DNA of 64,000 nucleotides from Colwellia psychrerythraea 34H (GCF_000012325.1 NC_003910.7:3534001-3598000); one strand, 5' to 3'. Shown: positions 19,401 through 28,423, counted from the first letter of the stretch. Numbers and translations are program-made. Notes: generated by a model from the sequence alone, not told the origin.

Positions 19401-19996
19401 ACAAAATTGATTTAAAATCGAAACCAGGTCATGGCTGTTTGTTTAGTGTTAATGCACCGATGACGCTAGCGCCTGCGGCAAAAGAGCAAACATTACCCCC
19501 TGCGAGTATGAGTTTGCACGGTGTAGGCGTATTGTGTATAGACAATGAGCCCGCAATACTTGATGGCATGTCTAAATTGTTGAGTGCATGGCAGTGTCAA
19601 GTTTTCACCGCTGTTGACGCCCAGCAAGCCAGAGAGCTTTATGCAAAACACGAAGACGAGATTGATATTTTACTGGTCGATTATCAACTAGACGGTTGCC
19701 AAGACGATAACACTATTATGGCTACTGATATGCTGATCAGTGAGAGGAATGATAGTTCATGTTCAATTGATCCCGTTAATGGCATAGGGCTTATTAAACA
19801 ATTAAGAGCAATGAGTCCTTATGCACTGCCTGCCATTCTTATTACCGCAACGACAGGTGAAAACCTGATGGCGTTAACTAAACAGCATAATATTGGCTAT
19901 TTACGCAAAATAATCAGACCCCTTGCTTTACGTGCTTTAATGAGCTCGTTACTCACCGAAGAACTGGCAAAGAATTACTCACAAAATAATACATAA
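16442..19996 (+). CDS. crbS: CrbS-like hybrid sensor kinase with SSF transporter domain
   Basis: A 1184-aa inner-membrane protein. Residues ~1-495 form a sodium/solute symporter (SSF/SLC5-like) module with about 13 membrane segments. A STAC-like linker (~510-600), a PAS domain (~615-725), a coiled coil (~730-790), HisKA with phospho-acceptor His792 (CSHDLLQPLSAAR), HATPase (DNGPGIP, GLGLGLNIAQ) and a receiver domain with Asp1080 (LLVDYQLDG) follow. CrbS kinases sense acetate or related carbon sources and, with CrbR, activate acetyl-CoA synthetase in vibrios and pseudomonads. The unusually long receiver insertion (DNTIMATDMLISERNDSS) is atypical. A crbR-like gene converges from downstream. Confidence 0.87.
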   Translation: MFANWLLVSVSIGYIGLLFLIAHLGGKYRNKLEAKQQTIIYALSLGVYCTSWGFLGTTAQAANHSFTFLSVYLAPIVLFVFAWPFIQRIIKTSLKLKITSIADLLSARFGKSQTLAIIITLVALIGTMPYIALQLKAIVNSYQILQETQDLPIWQIGLVVSIILAVFTIIFGIRTIDITERHPGVMIAIAFESLVKLIAFLLVGLFVSFIIYDSPMDIWELSKDQFDIEKQFEFSNLFALFGMLIIVMSAFLCLPRQFQVMFVEIKDKKTSGMARWVLPVYLLIFGFFAAVLGLAGNLNYGSSLAADAYVLFLPALDGQVWLSLFAFLGAVSAASSMVIVSTIALSTMLSNEIVFPVMFNFSRQKQQDFNHFQLQLLFIRKTLVLLVIFLSYGLLLVSPPDALSSLGEVAFGAIAQIGPALFVAFYWRRATLAGVLAGIICGFTIWTVFNLIPQLGIYAHPLENTDLPKTTVITLIGLLINVIALWLVSLGTRQSIREQMQSEFFYTDRKKIKWSLPSQPKVDIVELELLVARFIGEEKATKCFEKFHSMNQTKDNKKFNEAILFHAENTLARVLGSASAKLVTSLAISSRGMAFDQVAKLVEDNSTQQLEFSRTVLQSAIENVSEGISVIDSELKLVAWNKQYLDIFSYPEAFIYIGCPISQLIHFNLSQQGYFAKDIDLRVKKRIQYIMEGSRHNTEYKLKNGKNIRIEGSPIPGGGFVMIFSDITQYRQTEEVLKEENTDLESRVQFRTAELEQANKELALANHELIQAQTKAEQAHVKKSQYLKACSHDLLQPLSAARLFSSAISLSPRVSNEEREQIKKIDNSLEIANSLLLDLNEIARIESGNITPTIEPIEIKELFTMLANEFNALTDEYHVEFHCKMSKTYVASDITLLARIVQNFLSNAFRYAHRCDKKNQSKVLLGCRRQGNEISIQVFDNGPGIPIDKQQQVFDQFTQLNNSNVMGPKGLGLGLNIAQSLANILEHKIDLKSKPGHGCLFSVNAPMTLAPAAKEQTLPPASMSLHGVGVLCIDNEPAILDGMSKLLSAWQCQVFTAVDAQQARELYAKHEDEIDILLVDYQLDGCQDDNTIMATDMLISERNDSSCSIDPVNGIGLIKQLRAMSPYALPAILITATTGENLMALTKQHNIGYLRKIIRPLALRALMSSLLTEELAKNYSQNNT

Positions 19997-20113
19997 AAAA
20001 GTACTGTGTGTGAGTATTATTGTTATACGCAGAGACAATAAATCAGGATAAGGGCTTGGTTGATTATTTGATTGAGTACTTAATTAAGTGCTTAATTGAA
20101 TACTTGAACGAGT

Positions 20114-20137
20114 AATAAGCTGGCTATTGGGATTGAG
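20114..20137. repeat. Fragment of the 160-bp repeat, inverted
   Basis: This stretch matches, in reverse orientation, the AATAGCTGGCTATTGGGATTGA part of the repeat at 30133-30292 with one extra base. The rest of the repeat is not recognisable here. It may be a decayed copy. Confidence 0.45.
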
Positions 20138-20165
20138 CAACACAGCCTTGCTGTATAGCTCAATC
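20131..20165. terminator. Hairpin between convergent crbS and crbR genes
   Basis: An outer stem GATTGAGC / GCTCAATC encloses an inner stem ACAGC / GCTGT. It lies between two converging genes, so a bidirectional terminator is likely, though the U-run is poor. Confidence 0.55.
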
Positions 20166-20198
20166 AACAACAGTAGGTATTAACTTAAAGCATTGGTA

Positions 20199-20849
20199 TC
20201 ACTGACCAAAAGTGCTTTGATTTAATTGTAATTCATTTAAAGTGATCACCGCTTGAGTGCGGTTTCGTACACCCAATTTTAAAAAGATAATACTGGCATG
20301 GCTCTTAATGGTAGATTCTGATGTACCAAGCTGAGACGCTATTTGCTTGTTGAGTAACCCATCTGCAAACATTAATAGAATCTCATGCTGCTTAGGGGTT
20401 AAAGACGCAATTTTATCATCTATATTATTGACTTTTTCATTCGGGTTAAACTCACCGTCAGGTGTCCATAATGTGCCATTAAGTACTTCTTTTATGGCAA
20501 CAAGCATTTGAGGTACCGGCGTCGATTTAGGAATAAAACCAGCAGCGCCAAAACTCATCGCTTTATGGATTGTTTCTTTATCTTCAAAACCAGAAATAAC
20601 CACGATACCTAAGTCAGGATGTGAACGTCTAATACTAATTAAACTGTTAAAACCATGTGCCCCAGGTATATCCAGATCAAGCAAGAGTAAATCAGCTTTC
20701 TCTTCACTTTGTAAATGCAGCTCAAGCTCAGGAATATTTTGCGCATCCACAATTACCGCACTAGTGAAGTGAGATTTTAACGTGATGGTTAATGCTTGGC
20801 GAAATAGAGGATGATCGTCAGCCAATATTATTTTCATGTTATCGAACAT
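20199..20849 (-). CDS. crbR: CrbR-like LuxR/NarL-family response regulator
   Basis: About 216 aa: an N-terminal receiver (IILADDHPLF acidic pocket, phospho-Asp in LLLLDLDIPG, conserved Lys in GFIPKSTP) and a C-terminal LuxR helix-turn-helix (LTPKQHEILLMFADGLLNKQIA ... STIKSHASIIFLKLGV in two parts). CrbR-type regulators are phosphorylated by CrbS and activate acs and other carbon-use genes. The ATG at 20849 has AAGGA 11 nt upstream. An ATG at 20861 is too close to that site, and one at 20837 is also possible. No acs gene is in the window. Confidence 0.82.
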   Translation of the reverse strand: MFDNMKIILADDHPLFRQALTITLKSHFTSAVIVDAQNIPELELHLQSEEKADLLLLDLDIPGAHGFNSLISIRRSHPDLGIVVISGFEDKETIHKAMSFGAAGFIPKSTPVPQMLVAIKEVLNGTLWTPDGEFNPNEKVNNIDDKIASLTPKQHEILLMFADGLLNKQIASQLGTSESTIKSHASIIFLKLGVRNRTQAVITLNELQLNQSTFGQ

Positions 20850-21073
20850 AATTAAATTCATCCTTCAACCGACTATGATTATTATAATATCGGCTGTTTT
20901 TTATTAAATGAAAACTTTTACTATTACAAACACAATAACAAAGTCTGTATGAAGCTGCTAGGGAGATTTTAAATTTATCTTCGGTGTGTTGACAACAAAA
21001 CAGCAGCATTGTCTGCAATTATTCACGTTATTTACGGGGGTATTACGCAATAAAAGATTGAATATAATTGAGG

Positions 21074-21991
21074 TTATTCTTTTGGATTTAATAACTCAGC
21101 ATGCTCTAGTACTAATTGTTTTAAGTATTGCCAAACGGTATTTACATGTGACAATCGTTTACTCTCTGGATGAGTAACCAGCCAGAAACTTCTGCTAATA
21201 GTAATATCTTGGCTATGAAGTTTAATAAGGCTTTTATCTTGATCGGCAAGAAAACAAGGAAGAATTCCAATACCTAAACCACTTTTAATCGCAAAATATT
21301 GGCTGATAATGCTGGTGCTACTAAAATTTGCTTTTAACTCACCTGATAAATAACGGTCTAACTCTTTTATGTAGGACAGCTGGTCGGTAAATATTAGATT
21401 ATCGACGTAAGTGACCCATTTATGTTCAGCTAAATTATCAAGGGTTATACCTTGCGGATATTGCTTTAAATTATGGTCTAAATAATCCTGATGTACGTAA
21501 AGCTGTAATTTATAATCGCAAAGTTTTGACACTATCATCGAGGTACTTTTGGGACGCTCAACTGCAATAGCGATATCGGCTTCATTTCTACTGATTTTTA
21601 CATAACGTGAAAAAAGTAATAAGTGTACATCAATGCTGGGATGCTGTTGTTGCAATGTCAAAAGGTTGGGTGAAACAAAAAAATTACCTAACGCTTCGGT
21701 CACACCAATACGAACTAAGCCACAATTTTCTTCATTATTATTGTGAATACTGGAAAGTGCATGTTGTGCATCCTGCTCCATTTTACAGGCTGATGTAAGT
21801 AACATTTCGCCATCAGGCGTTAATACATGACCGTCTTGCGTTCGGTCAAATAGTTTTGTCGCTATACTTTCTTCTAACTTATGCAAACGCCTAGACACAG
21901 TGGAAGCATCCATCGTTAAGCGTTTAGCGGCTGTTGATAGTCGCTCGGCACGAGCAACCTCAAGAAATATTTTAATATCATCCCAATTCAT
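21074..21991 (-). CDS. LysR-family transcriptional regulator
   Basis: A 305-aa LysR-type regulator. The N-terminal winged helix-turn-helix is at ~1-60 (WDDIKIFLEVARAERLSTAA, DASTVSRRLHKLE) and the C-terminal periplasmic-binding-like effector domain follows. It is divergent from mmsA with a 161-nt shared promoter containing an inverted repeat of LysR type. It most likely controls mmsA-mmsB, and the ligand would then be a valine catabolite (inference). Confidence 0.85.
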   Translation of the reverse strand: MNWDDIKIFLEVARAERLSTAAKRLTMDASTVSRRLHKLEESIATKLFDRTQDGHVLTPDGEMLLTSACKMEQDAQHALSSIHNNNEENCGLVRIGVTEALGNFFVSPNLLTLQQQHPSIDVHLLLFSRYVKISRNEADIAIAVERPKSTSMIVSKLCDYKLQLYVHQDYLDHNLKQYPQGITLDNLAEHKWVTYVDNLIFTDQLSYIKELDRYLSGELKANFSSTSIISQYFAIKSGLGIGILPCFLADQDKSLIKLHSQDITISRSFWLVTHPESKRLSHVNTVWQYLKQLVLEHAELLNPKE

Positions 21992-22020
21992 CTACTTAGT
22001 CTACTCTTTCTAGAATGCCA

Positions 22021-22047
22021 TTGCAAAAATGCAAAGCGTATTGCATT
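22021..22047. promoter_or_regulatory. Candidate LysR operator
   Basis: Inverted arms AATGCAA (22028-22034) and TTGCATT (22041-22047) are separated by 6 nt. An overlapping TTGCA-AAAA-TGCAA lies at 22021-22034. The spacing fits the T-N11-A type palindrome of LysR regulators in the LysR/mmsA divergent region. Confidence 0.55.
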
Positions 22048-22110
22048 TATGTTTATTGTGACAACATTAAGAAAGGCCTATCTTGCTTATATCGATTTAA
22101 ATAATTTTAA

Positions 22111-22137
22111 TGTTTTTAATGTTTTTAATGTTTTTAA
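22111..22137. repeat. Three tandem 9-bp repeats upstream of mmsA
   Basis: Three perfect copies of TGTTTTTAA, preceded by a partial copy, end 15 nt before the mmsA ATG. They fall in the promoter or 5' untranslated region. Copy number may vary by slippage. Confidence 0.8.
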
Positions 22138-22152
22138 TAAATAGAGGTTGCT

Positions 22153-23655
22153 ATGAGTATTACTGAAGTTCCACTAATCATTAATGGTGAAAAAGTTCGT
22201 TCACAAACTACAGAGTGGTTAGATGTTTTAAACCCTGCGACTCAAGAAGTTGTTGCTCGTGTCCCTATTGCAACTGCAGAAGAAATTGAATTAGCCGTTC
22301 AAAGTGCACAAACTGCATTCAAAACTTGGTCTAAAACGTCGTTAACTAATCGTATGCGCATTATGGTAAATTTTGCACATTTGGTTCGTGAAAATACTCA
22401 AGAGTTAGCTGAGTTAGTAACATTGGAACATGGTAAAACATTACCTGATGCTGAAGGTGAAGTTGGTCGAGCGTTAGAAGCAATTGAAAATGCTTCTTCA
22501 GTAACTCGCTTACAACTAGGCGATATGGGCAATAATGTTGCTACTGGTGTCGACACTTATACATTACATAAGCCACTTGGCGTAGGCCTAGGTATTACGG
22601 CTTTTAATTTTCCATTAATGCTAGCGGCCTTTATGTTTCCGCCAGCAATTGCTTGTGGTAATACCTTTGTTCTTAAACCATCAGAGCAAGCTCCTTCATC
22701 AACAGTACGTTTTGTAGAACTAGCTATTGAAGCGGGTTTACCTGCAGGCGTTATCAATGTTGTCCACGGCGGCCCTGATGCAGTGAATGCGTTAATTGAA
22801 CATGAACACGTAAAAGCAGTATCGTTTATTGGATCTACTCATGTTGGTACGCATATATACAATCACGCGAGCAAACATGGAAAACGTGCACAATCAATGA
22901 TGGGCGCTAAAAACCATATGGTTATTATGCCTGATGCAAATAAAGACAGAGCTATCAATGATTTACTTGGTTCAGCTTTTGGTGCTGCCGGTCAACGTTG
23001 TATGGCTAACCCTGTCACTATTTTAGTTGGCAAGTCTCGAGATTGGTTACCTGAAATAGTAGAACGTGCAAAATTAATGAAAGTAGGTCCTGGCTCTCAG
23101 CGTGATGCTGACTTAGGCCCTGTTGTATCGCCTCAAGCTAAAAAACGTATTATCAGCTTACTTGATAGTGGTGTTGAGCAAGGCGCTACCATGTTAATTG
23201 ATGGCAGAAACTGTCAGGTTGAAGGTTATCCAAATGGTAATTTTGTTGGCCCAACATTATTCACCAATGTTACTACTGACATGGATATTTATACTCAAGA
23301 AATCTTTGGCCCAGCATTATGTGTTTTAGAAGCTGAAACATTAGAAGAAGCCATCGCAATTATCAATGCTAACCCTAATGGTAATGGTACCTCTATTTTC
23401 ACCTCTTCAGGTTGGAATGCGCGTTTATTTGAAAATGAAATTGATGTTGGCCAAGTCGGTATTAACGTTCCTATTCCGGTTCCAGTTGCCTTCTTTAGCT
23501 TTACTGGATCAAGAGCTTCAAAATTGGGTGACTTAGGTCCAAACGGTAAACAAACAGTTAGCTTTTGGACACAAACTAAGTCAGTAACGGCACGTTGGTT
23601 TGAACCAGATCATGAAGATGGATTGAATGTTCACACCACTATTAGCATGAAATAA
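22153..23655 (+). CDS. mmsA: Methylmalonate-semialdehyde dehydrogenase (CoA-acylating)
   Basis: A 500-aa CoA-dependent aldehyde dehydrogenase. It converts methylmalonate semialdehyde to propionyl-CoA (and malonate semialdehyde to acetyl-CoA) in valine and inositol catabolism. The catalytic Cys283 lies in GAAGQRCMA, and the MmsA-type [13 protein letters not shown] (251-263) and [17 protein letters not shown] segments distinguish it from other ALDHs. A GAGG ribosome site precedes the ATG. It is followed by mmsB after a hairpin, as one functional unit. Confidence 0.93.
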   Translation: MSITEVPLIINGEKVRSQTTEWLDVLNPATQEVVARVPIATAEEIELAVQSAQTAFKTWSKTSLTNRMRIMVNFAHLVRENTQELAELVTLEHGKTLPDAEGEVGRALEAIENASSVTRLQLGDMGNNVATGVDTYTLHKPLGVGLGITAFNFPLMLAAFMFPPAIACGNTFVLKPSEQAPSSTVRFVELAIEAGLPAGVINVVHGGPDAVNALIEHEHVKAVSFIGSTHVGTHIYNHASKHGKRAQSMMGAKNHMVIMPDANKDRAINDLLGSAFGAAGQRCMANPVTILVGKSRDWLPEIVERAKLMKVGPGSQRDADLGPVVSPQAKKRIISLLDSGVEQGATMLIDGRNCQVEGYPNGNFVGPTLFTNVTTDMDIYTQEIFGPALCVLEAETLEEAIAIINANPNGNGTSIFTSSGWNARLFENEIDVGQVGINVPIPVPVAFFSFTGSRASKLGDLGPNGKQTVSFWTQTKSVTARWFEPDHEDGLNVHTTISMK

Positions 23656-23681
23656 AGCACCAACTATTTTTCGATAAGAAG

Positions 23682-23722
23682 TTCTCGACGCCTCTTTTTC
23701 AATGAGAGGTTATCGTCGAGAA
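23682..23722 (+). terminator. Hairpin between mmsA and mmsB
   Basis: An outer 9-bp stem (TTCTCGACG / CGTCGAGAA) and an inner CCTCT / AGAGG stem are separated by a small bulge. A weak T-rich stretch follows, so it may be partial termination or mRNA processing between mmsA and mmsB. Confidence 0.6.
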
Positions 23723-23827
23723 TTTATCATTGAGAGGTTAATAGTTGAGGATATTTTAATACAACAGTAGTGTATCGTCTTAGCACTGCCGTTTAAAATA
23801 ATTAAGTACAAACAACAGGAGAACGTC

Positions 23828-24718
23828 ATGGCGAATATTGCTTTTATAGGTTTAGGAAATATGGGTGGCCCAATGGCCATCAACTTAGTCAAAGCCGGAC
23901 ATCAGGTTTGTGTTTTTGACTTATCAGAGCAAGCCGTTGCTAACGTAGTAGAGCAAGGTGCAACAACGCAACCACAAGCCAGTGATTGTGTGAAAGATGC
24001 TGAATTTATTATTTCAATGCTGCCTGCTGGCAAGCATGTTGAAGCCGTATTTCTCTCAGAAAATGGCTTGATAAATCATATCGCTAAAGGCGCTTTAGTT
24101 ATTGACTCTTCTACCATTGACTCTGCTACTTCAATCAAAGTTGGTACTGTTTTGTTAGAACAAGGTATCAATTTTATTGATGCTCCTGTTTCTGGTGGCG
24201 TAGGTGGTGCAACTGCCGGTACATTAAGCTTTATGGTTGGTGGCAGTGAAGCTGATTTTAACCAAGCTAAACCCGTTTTAGATACCATGGGTAAAAATGT
24301 TTTTCATGCCGGTAATCATGGCGCTGGTCAGGTGGCTAAAGCCTGTAACAACATGCTGTTATCAGTATTAATGTTAGCGACCTCTGAAGCTTTACAACTA
24401 GGTATCAGCAATGGTTTAGATGCTTCCGTATTGTCAAATATTATGAGTAGTAGTTCAGGCAGTAACTGGACTCTTGATGTCTATAACCCCTGCCCTGGTG
24501 TAATGGAAAATGTCCCATCATCTAATGATTATCAGGGTGGCTTTATGGTTGACTTGATGGCTAAAGATTTAGGCTTGGCGATGGATACAGCGGTAAAAAG
24601 TCACTCATCAACACCAATGGGTGCATTAGCGCGTAGTTTATACGCTATGCATGCTGCCAATGGTAATGGTGCAAAAGATTTCTCAAGTGCTTTTAATCTT
24701 TTCAATCAAGCAAAGTAA
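23828..24718 (+). CDS. mmsB: 3-hydroxyisobutyrate dehydrogenase
   Basis: A 296-aa NAD-dependent beta-hydroxyacid dehydrogenase. The Rossmann motif GLGNMGGPMA (7-16), substrate segment DAPVSGGVGGA and catalytic Lys segment GQVAKACNN are all present. It oxidises 3-hydroxyisobutyrate to methylmalonate semialdehyde, the step before MmsA. The ribosome site is AGGAG. A strong terminator follows. Confidence 0.92.
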   Translation: MANIAFIGLGNMGGPMAINLVKAGHQVCVFDLSEQAVANVVEQGATTQPQASDCVKDAEFIISMLPAGKHVEAVFLSENGLINHIAKGALVIDSSTIDSATSIKVGTVLLEQGINFIDAPVSGGVGGATAGTLSFMVGGSEADFNQAKPVLDTMGKNVFHAGNHGAGQVAKACNNMLLSVLMLATSEALQLGISNGLDASVLSNIMSSSSGSNWTLDVYNPCPGVMENVPSSNDYQGGFMVDLMAKDLGLAMDTAVKSHSSTPMGALARSLYAMHAANGNGAKDFSSAFNLFNQAK

Positions 24719-24771
24719 GTTATTTTCTTCTTTTAGAAATTACTGTAGCTACGATTAAGAACGATCCAAAG

Positions 24772-24802
24772 AAAAGGCCGATACATTATGTATCGGCCTT
24801 TT
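24772..24802 (+). terminator. Intrinsic terminator after mmsB
   Basis: A 14-bp perfect stem (AAAAGGCCGATACA / TGTATCGGCCTTTT) with a 3-nt loop, ending in a T-run. Confidence 0.9.
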
Positions 24803-25252
24803 GATTTCATCAAAAGATAGTATTTTACTCAAGCAGTAAATCATTACTTGAATCAAATATAATAGCGTCTGCACTAGTCAGAATCGCCCCTCTCTACCCA
24901 TTTACTTCCAAGTTGTTTTCAAGTTATTTTCAAGTTATTTCTAGCAAGTAAGACTTCCGCTTATCGGTTCAATTTAGCTAAATAAAAGAAGTTACATTGC
25001 AATATCCACGGTGAATTTTGCAAGTCTACATGACTCAATTCGATACATTTTTCAAAAATAACAACACTAATACCACTTCATTCAATAATCCTAACTCCTT
25101 ACCCACTAACAATTAATCTAATTTAGCCCCCCAAATAGGACTGCTAATCCTCCCCATTTTGTTCAGAAAACAAATTAAACAATTAACACTTGTAAATGAT
25201 AATGATTACCATTAGGATCTGCGTTCTTTTTAACGTTACATCTTTAAACATA
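24803..25252. other. Intergenic region before the TonB receptor
   Basis: 450 A/T-rich bases without a gene. It holds three near-copies of TTTTCAAGTTA around 24909-24945 and, near the end, a Fur box. No RNA gene was recognised. Confidence 0.55.
25197..25211. promoter_or_regulatory. Fur box upstream of the TonB receptor
   Basis: TGATAATGATTACCA matches the 7-1-7 Fur consensus (TGATAAT-N-ATTATCA) at all but one position. It predicts iron-repressed transcription of the receptor and perhaps the downstream hydroxylase. Confidence 0.82.
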
Positions 25253-27466
25253 ATGAATAATAAAATGACAAAAAACAAAATATTAAACATGAAAAAAGTG
25301 TCTTTAGGAACAGTACTTATCTCTTCGCTTGTTAATCAAGTTTCAGCACAAGAGGTACCTGATATTGGTTATGAGTCGGACACAATAGAACATATTGCAG
25401 TTTCTGGCAGACCGATGAGTGATATTGAAAAACCTTCTACCGCAGCAACCAAAATGGATGTATCTATCAAAGATACTGGCCGTTCTATGATGGAACTTGA
25501 TGCTGATGATTTAAAAATGCGTGCCCTACAAGATGTCAGAGAGGCGTTCAATTATGTTGCTGGTTTTAGAGCCAATGGCCCTGCGGATCGTACTTACATT
25601 GCACGTGGTTTTTCAACCAGTATAGACAATGTAATGGTCGACGGTTTACGTTCATTACAAGGTGGCGAAGGTGGTACAGGCTCTAAGTTACCAAGTACTT
25701 TTAATGCAGAAAACACGACATTCCTTCGTGGCCCTGAAGCAATTCTTTATGGCGCGGGTGTTGCGGGTGGTTTGATTAATATTACCAGTAAAAAGCCTCA
25801 AACGACGGCTAAAACATCCATTGGGCTTAATAACCGAAGTTATGCCTCAAGCGATACCGGTAATTTCAAGCGCAATGACACCAGCTTTAACCTAGATAGT
25901 ACCGGCCCAATAACCGATGAAAGTGTGCTATATCGGGTGTTAGCACAATACACCCCATCAGGTGACCACTTTCAAGATGGTCGCGAAATTGAAGAACTGC
26001 TACTTGATGCTGCATTAAGCTTCGAACTAGGTGAAAACACCACTATATTACCCCGCTTTGAAAGAACCGATCGTAAACGAACGGGTGGTAGCGGTTATGC
26101 CGATGGTGTATTCGAGTCCACCTTTGCATCAGGTGAAGTGACAACTTATGGCAAACCTATTAATCGTGGTAAGTACTACGGTAGTCCAATAGATGTTGGT
26201 GAAAATGAATCAACAAGCGCCAGTGTACTGATCAAACATCAAATAGCTGAAGATTGGAAACTTGCTGCGAACTTCCGTCATAATGAAACTACTTCCAATG
26301 CCTTAGATTTGTACATTTCTGATTCATCAGCATTAGAAAATGAAGTAGGTAAGGATCTCGTTAATCGCAAATGGGTATACTCTGCGGGTGATGATAGCTA
26401 TAACTTATTTGATATTAACTTTGAAGGTAAAGTGGAAACCGGTAGCATTAAACATCATTTACTTGCTGGTTATAACTATCGAGATATGGACATTAAATTT
26501 GCGCGTAGTTTTCAAGATAGCGCAGATGCGGTTGGCAAGAATCCAATTTCAGCCTCAAACCCAGATCAACAAGTCACGGGTCCTATTCCTGATGGTCTTG
26601 TCGATAGTCCTGCCAAACCACGCACTCAAACCGATACTAATATTTACTTAAAAGATCGTATCAGTATAGGTAACACTACCATAGCCGCTGGCCTTGCTTA
26701 TGTTAAACAAGATCAAGAAGAGTTAAGCAGTGGTGAAACAATCGCTTCCAGCTTTGACGATACACTTTGGGACTTAGGCGTTGTACAAAAAATTAACCGT
26801 GATATTAATGTCTTTGCTACCTATAGCCGAGCATATGAACCGGTTAAAGGTCGTTATATTATCGAGTATGGTAATGGTAAAACAGACTATAAACCTGTTG
26901 AAGGCAATAACTATGAGTTAGGAATAAAGGGTGATTTACTTAATAACAATTTAACTGCTGCCGTTACATTATTTGCACTAGATCGTAGTAACAGCACTAA
27001 ATTTAATCGAGGTGATGACGGTTGGGAATTATTGCAACTTGATGGTAAAAGTTTTGAATCAAAAGGTGTTGAAGTTGATGCAGCAATGTACTTTTCGCCA
27101 AAGTTTAACAGTAGTTTAAGTTATGCCTATACTGACGCACATGACACTGTCGGTGACGATAAAGGTGTTCAATCGAATAATACCCCTAAACATGCGGTAT
27201 CACTGTGGAACAACTATACCTTTGATAAAAACATCAGTTTTGCTTTAGGATTACGTTATGAATCTGAACGTAATGATGGAGATTATAAAATAAAAAGTTA
27301 TTTTGAAGCCGATGTCGGTGCCTATTACAAAACAGACGATTGGGATGCAGCATTGGTCGTTAATAATGTGCTTGATAAAAATCGAGTTGAAGCCGGCGCT
27401 AACTGGGTTACAGTACAACCTAATACACCTAGAGCGGTTAATTTGTCACTAAACTATCACTTCTAG
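25253..27466 (+). CDS. TonB-dependent siderophore receptor
   Basis: An outer-membrane ferric-siderophore receptor of about 737 aa. After a signal peptide ending NQVSA come a plug domain (DVREAFNYVAGFRANG, AILYGAGVAGGLINITSKKP) and a 22-strand-type barrel ending LSLNYHF, the classic terminal Phe. The frame extends upstream to 25196, but that ATG lies inside the Fur box, so translation must start later: 25253 is used here, with 25265 and 25289 also possible. None has a strong ribosome site. A PiuC-type hydroxylase follows, the common pairing for catecholate-type receptors. Confidence 0.87.
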   Translation: MNNKMTKNKILNMKKVSLGTVLISSLVNQVSAQEVPDIGYESDTIEHIAVSGRPMSDIEKPSTAATKMDVSIKDTGRSMMELDADDLKMRALQDVREAFNYVAGFRANGPADRTYIARGFSTSIDNVMVDGLRSLQGGEGGTGSKLPSTFNAENTTFLRGPEAILYGAGVAGGLINITSKKPQTTAKTSIGLNNRSYASSDTGNFKRNDTSFNLDSTGPITDESVLYRVLAQYTPSGDHFQDGREIEELLLDAALSFELGENTTILPRFERTDRKRTGGSGYADGVFESTFASGEVTTYGKPINRGKYYGSPIDVGENESTSASVLIKHQIAEDWKLAANFRHNETTSNALDLYISDSSALENEVGKDLVNRKWVYSAGDDSYNLFDINFEGKVETGSIKHHLLAGYNYRDMDIKFARSFQDSADAVGKNPISASNPDQQVTGPIPDGLVDSPAKPRTQTDTNIYLKDRISIGNTTIAAGLAYVKQDQEELSSGETIASSFDDTLWDLGVVQKINRDINVFATYSRAYEPVKGRYIIEYGNGKTDYKPVEGNNYELGIKGDLLNNNLTAAVTLFALDRSNSTKFNRGDDGWELLQLDGKSFESKGVEVDAAMYFSPKFNSSLSYAYTDAHDTVGDDKGVQSNNTPKHAVSLWNNYTFDKNISFALGLRYESERNDGDYKIKSYFEADVGAYYKTDDWDAALVVNNVLDKNRVEAGANWVTVQPNTPRAVNLSLNYHF

Positions 27467-27590
27467 AAAGCACTTCTATAAGGGCTTTCTAGAGAGCATA
27501 TGCTAATCAATAACTTTACATTTAACTAGGCAAACACTCGTCCTTAATCTGTCAGTGAATAAGCAGGTTAAGGACGCGTTTACAAAAATC

Positions 27591-28262
27591 ATGATCACAA
27601 AACTACCTCAAGTGCTTTCGCCAATACAAGTGGCTTCTATTATTCAATTAATTGAACATGGCAGCTTTAATAGTGGTAAAGATACTGCTGGCTGGCACGC
27701 AAAAGCAGTAAAGAACAATCTGCAATGGCAAGGAGAAACTGAATTAAATGAACAAATACAAACAGGCATACAAGGAGCATTAACACAGCATCCACAATTT
27801 ACCGGCGCTGCTTATGCAAAGTCGATGATGCCCTTTATTATTAGCGAATCAACCTTAGGTGGCGGCTACGGCGATCATATTGATGATGCGCTCATGGTAA
27901 ACGAGACAGTGTTACGAACAGACATTTCTTGCACGCTCTTTTTAACTCCTCCTCAAGATTACGAAGGCGGTGAACTAGTGATGAACTTATCAGGAATGGA
28001 AATGGCATTTAAATTAAACGCCGGTGACGCCATCATTTATCCAAGCACTACCTTACATCGCGTTAATCCGGTGACTTCTGGTTCAAGAAAAGTAGCTTTA
28101 ACCTGGATTGAAAGTCATATCCCTCAAGCTTCACAGCGTGAAATTTTATTTGATTTAGACTGTGCCCGCAAAGATATTATGGAGCATCATGGTAAAACCG
28201 ATGCCTTTGATCGTATCACCAAAACACATGCTAACTTATTACGCCAATGGGCGATGACATAG
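27591..28262 (+). CDS. PKHD-type Fe(II)/2-oxoglutarate hydroxylase (PiuC/YbiX family)
   Basis: About 223 aa. The iron-binding triad His96, Asp98 (GDHIDDA) and His156 (TTLHRVNP) and the 2-oxoglutarate Arg166 (SRKVAL) are in place. The family is found next to TonB siderophore receptors under Fur control; its substrate is unsettled. A longer frame begins with a GTG at 27555, but homologues begin near the MITKLPQVLS segment and are ~225 aa long, so 27591 is preferred despite a distant ribosome site. Confidence 0.87.
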   Translation: MITKLPQVLSPIQVASIIQLIEHGSFNSGKDTAGWHAKAVKNNLQWQGETELNEQIQTGIQGALTQHPQFTGAAYAKSMMPFIISESTLGGGYGDHIDDALMVNETVLRTDISCTLFLTPPQDYEGGELVMNLSGMEMAFKLNAGDAIIYPSTTLHRVNPVTSGSRKVALTWIESHIPQASQREILFDLDCARKDIMEHHGKTDAFDRITKTHANLLRQWAMT

Positions 28263-28327
28263 TAACTTTTGACAGGGTAAACTACATCTAGCTTATAAGT
28301 CTTATTTAACTAACTTATGAACTGAAT

Positions 28328-28360
28328 CGGGTATTAAATGAATATTTCACTTAATACCCG
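28328..28360. terminator. Bidirectional terminator between hydroxylase and fadD
   Basis: A 10-bp perfect stem (CGGGTATTAA / TTAATACCCG) with a 13-nt loop between two converging genes. Confidence 0.7.
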
Positions 28361-28423
28361 ATAAGACATTCAACTGCTGGTTTATCGTTAAATTCAGATT
28401 AAATAAAGGTTAAAGAGTGAAGA

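Noticed and set aside
24909..24945. Possible CRISPR or satellite in the repeated TTTTCAAGTTA units
   Set aside because: Only about three short imperfect units without spacers; not an array.
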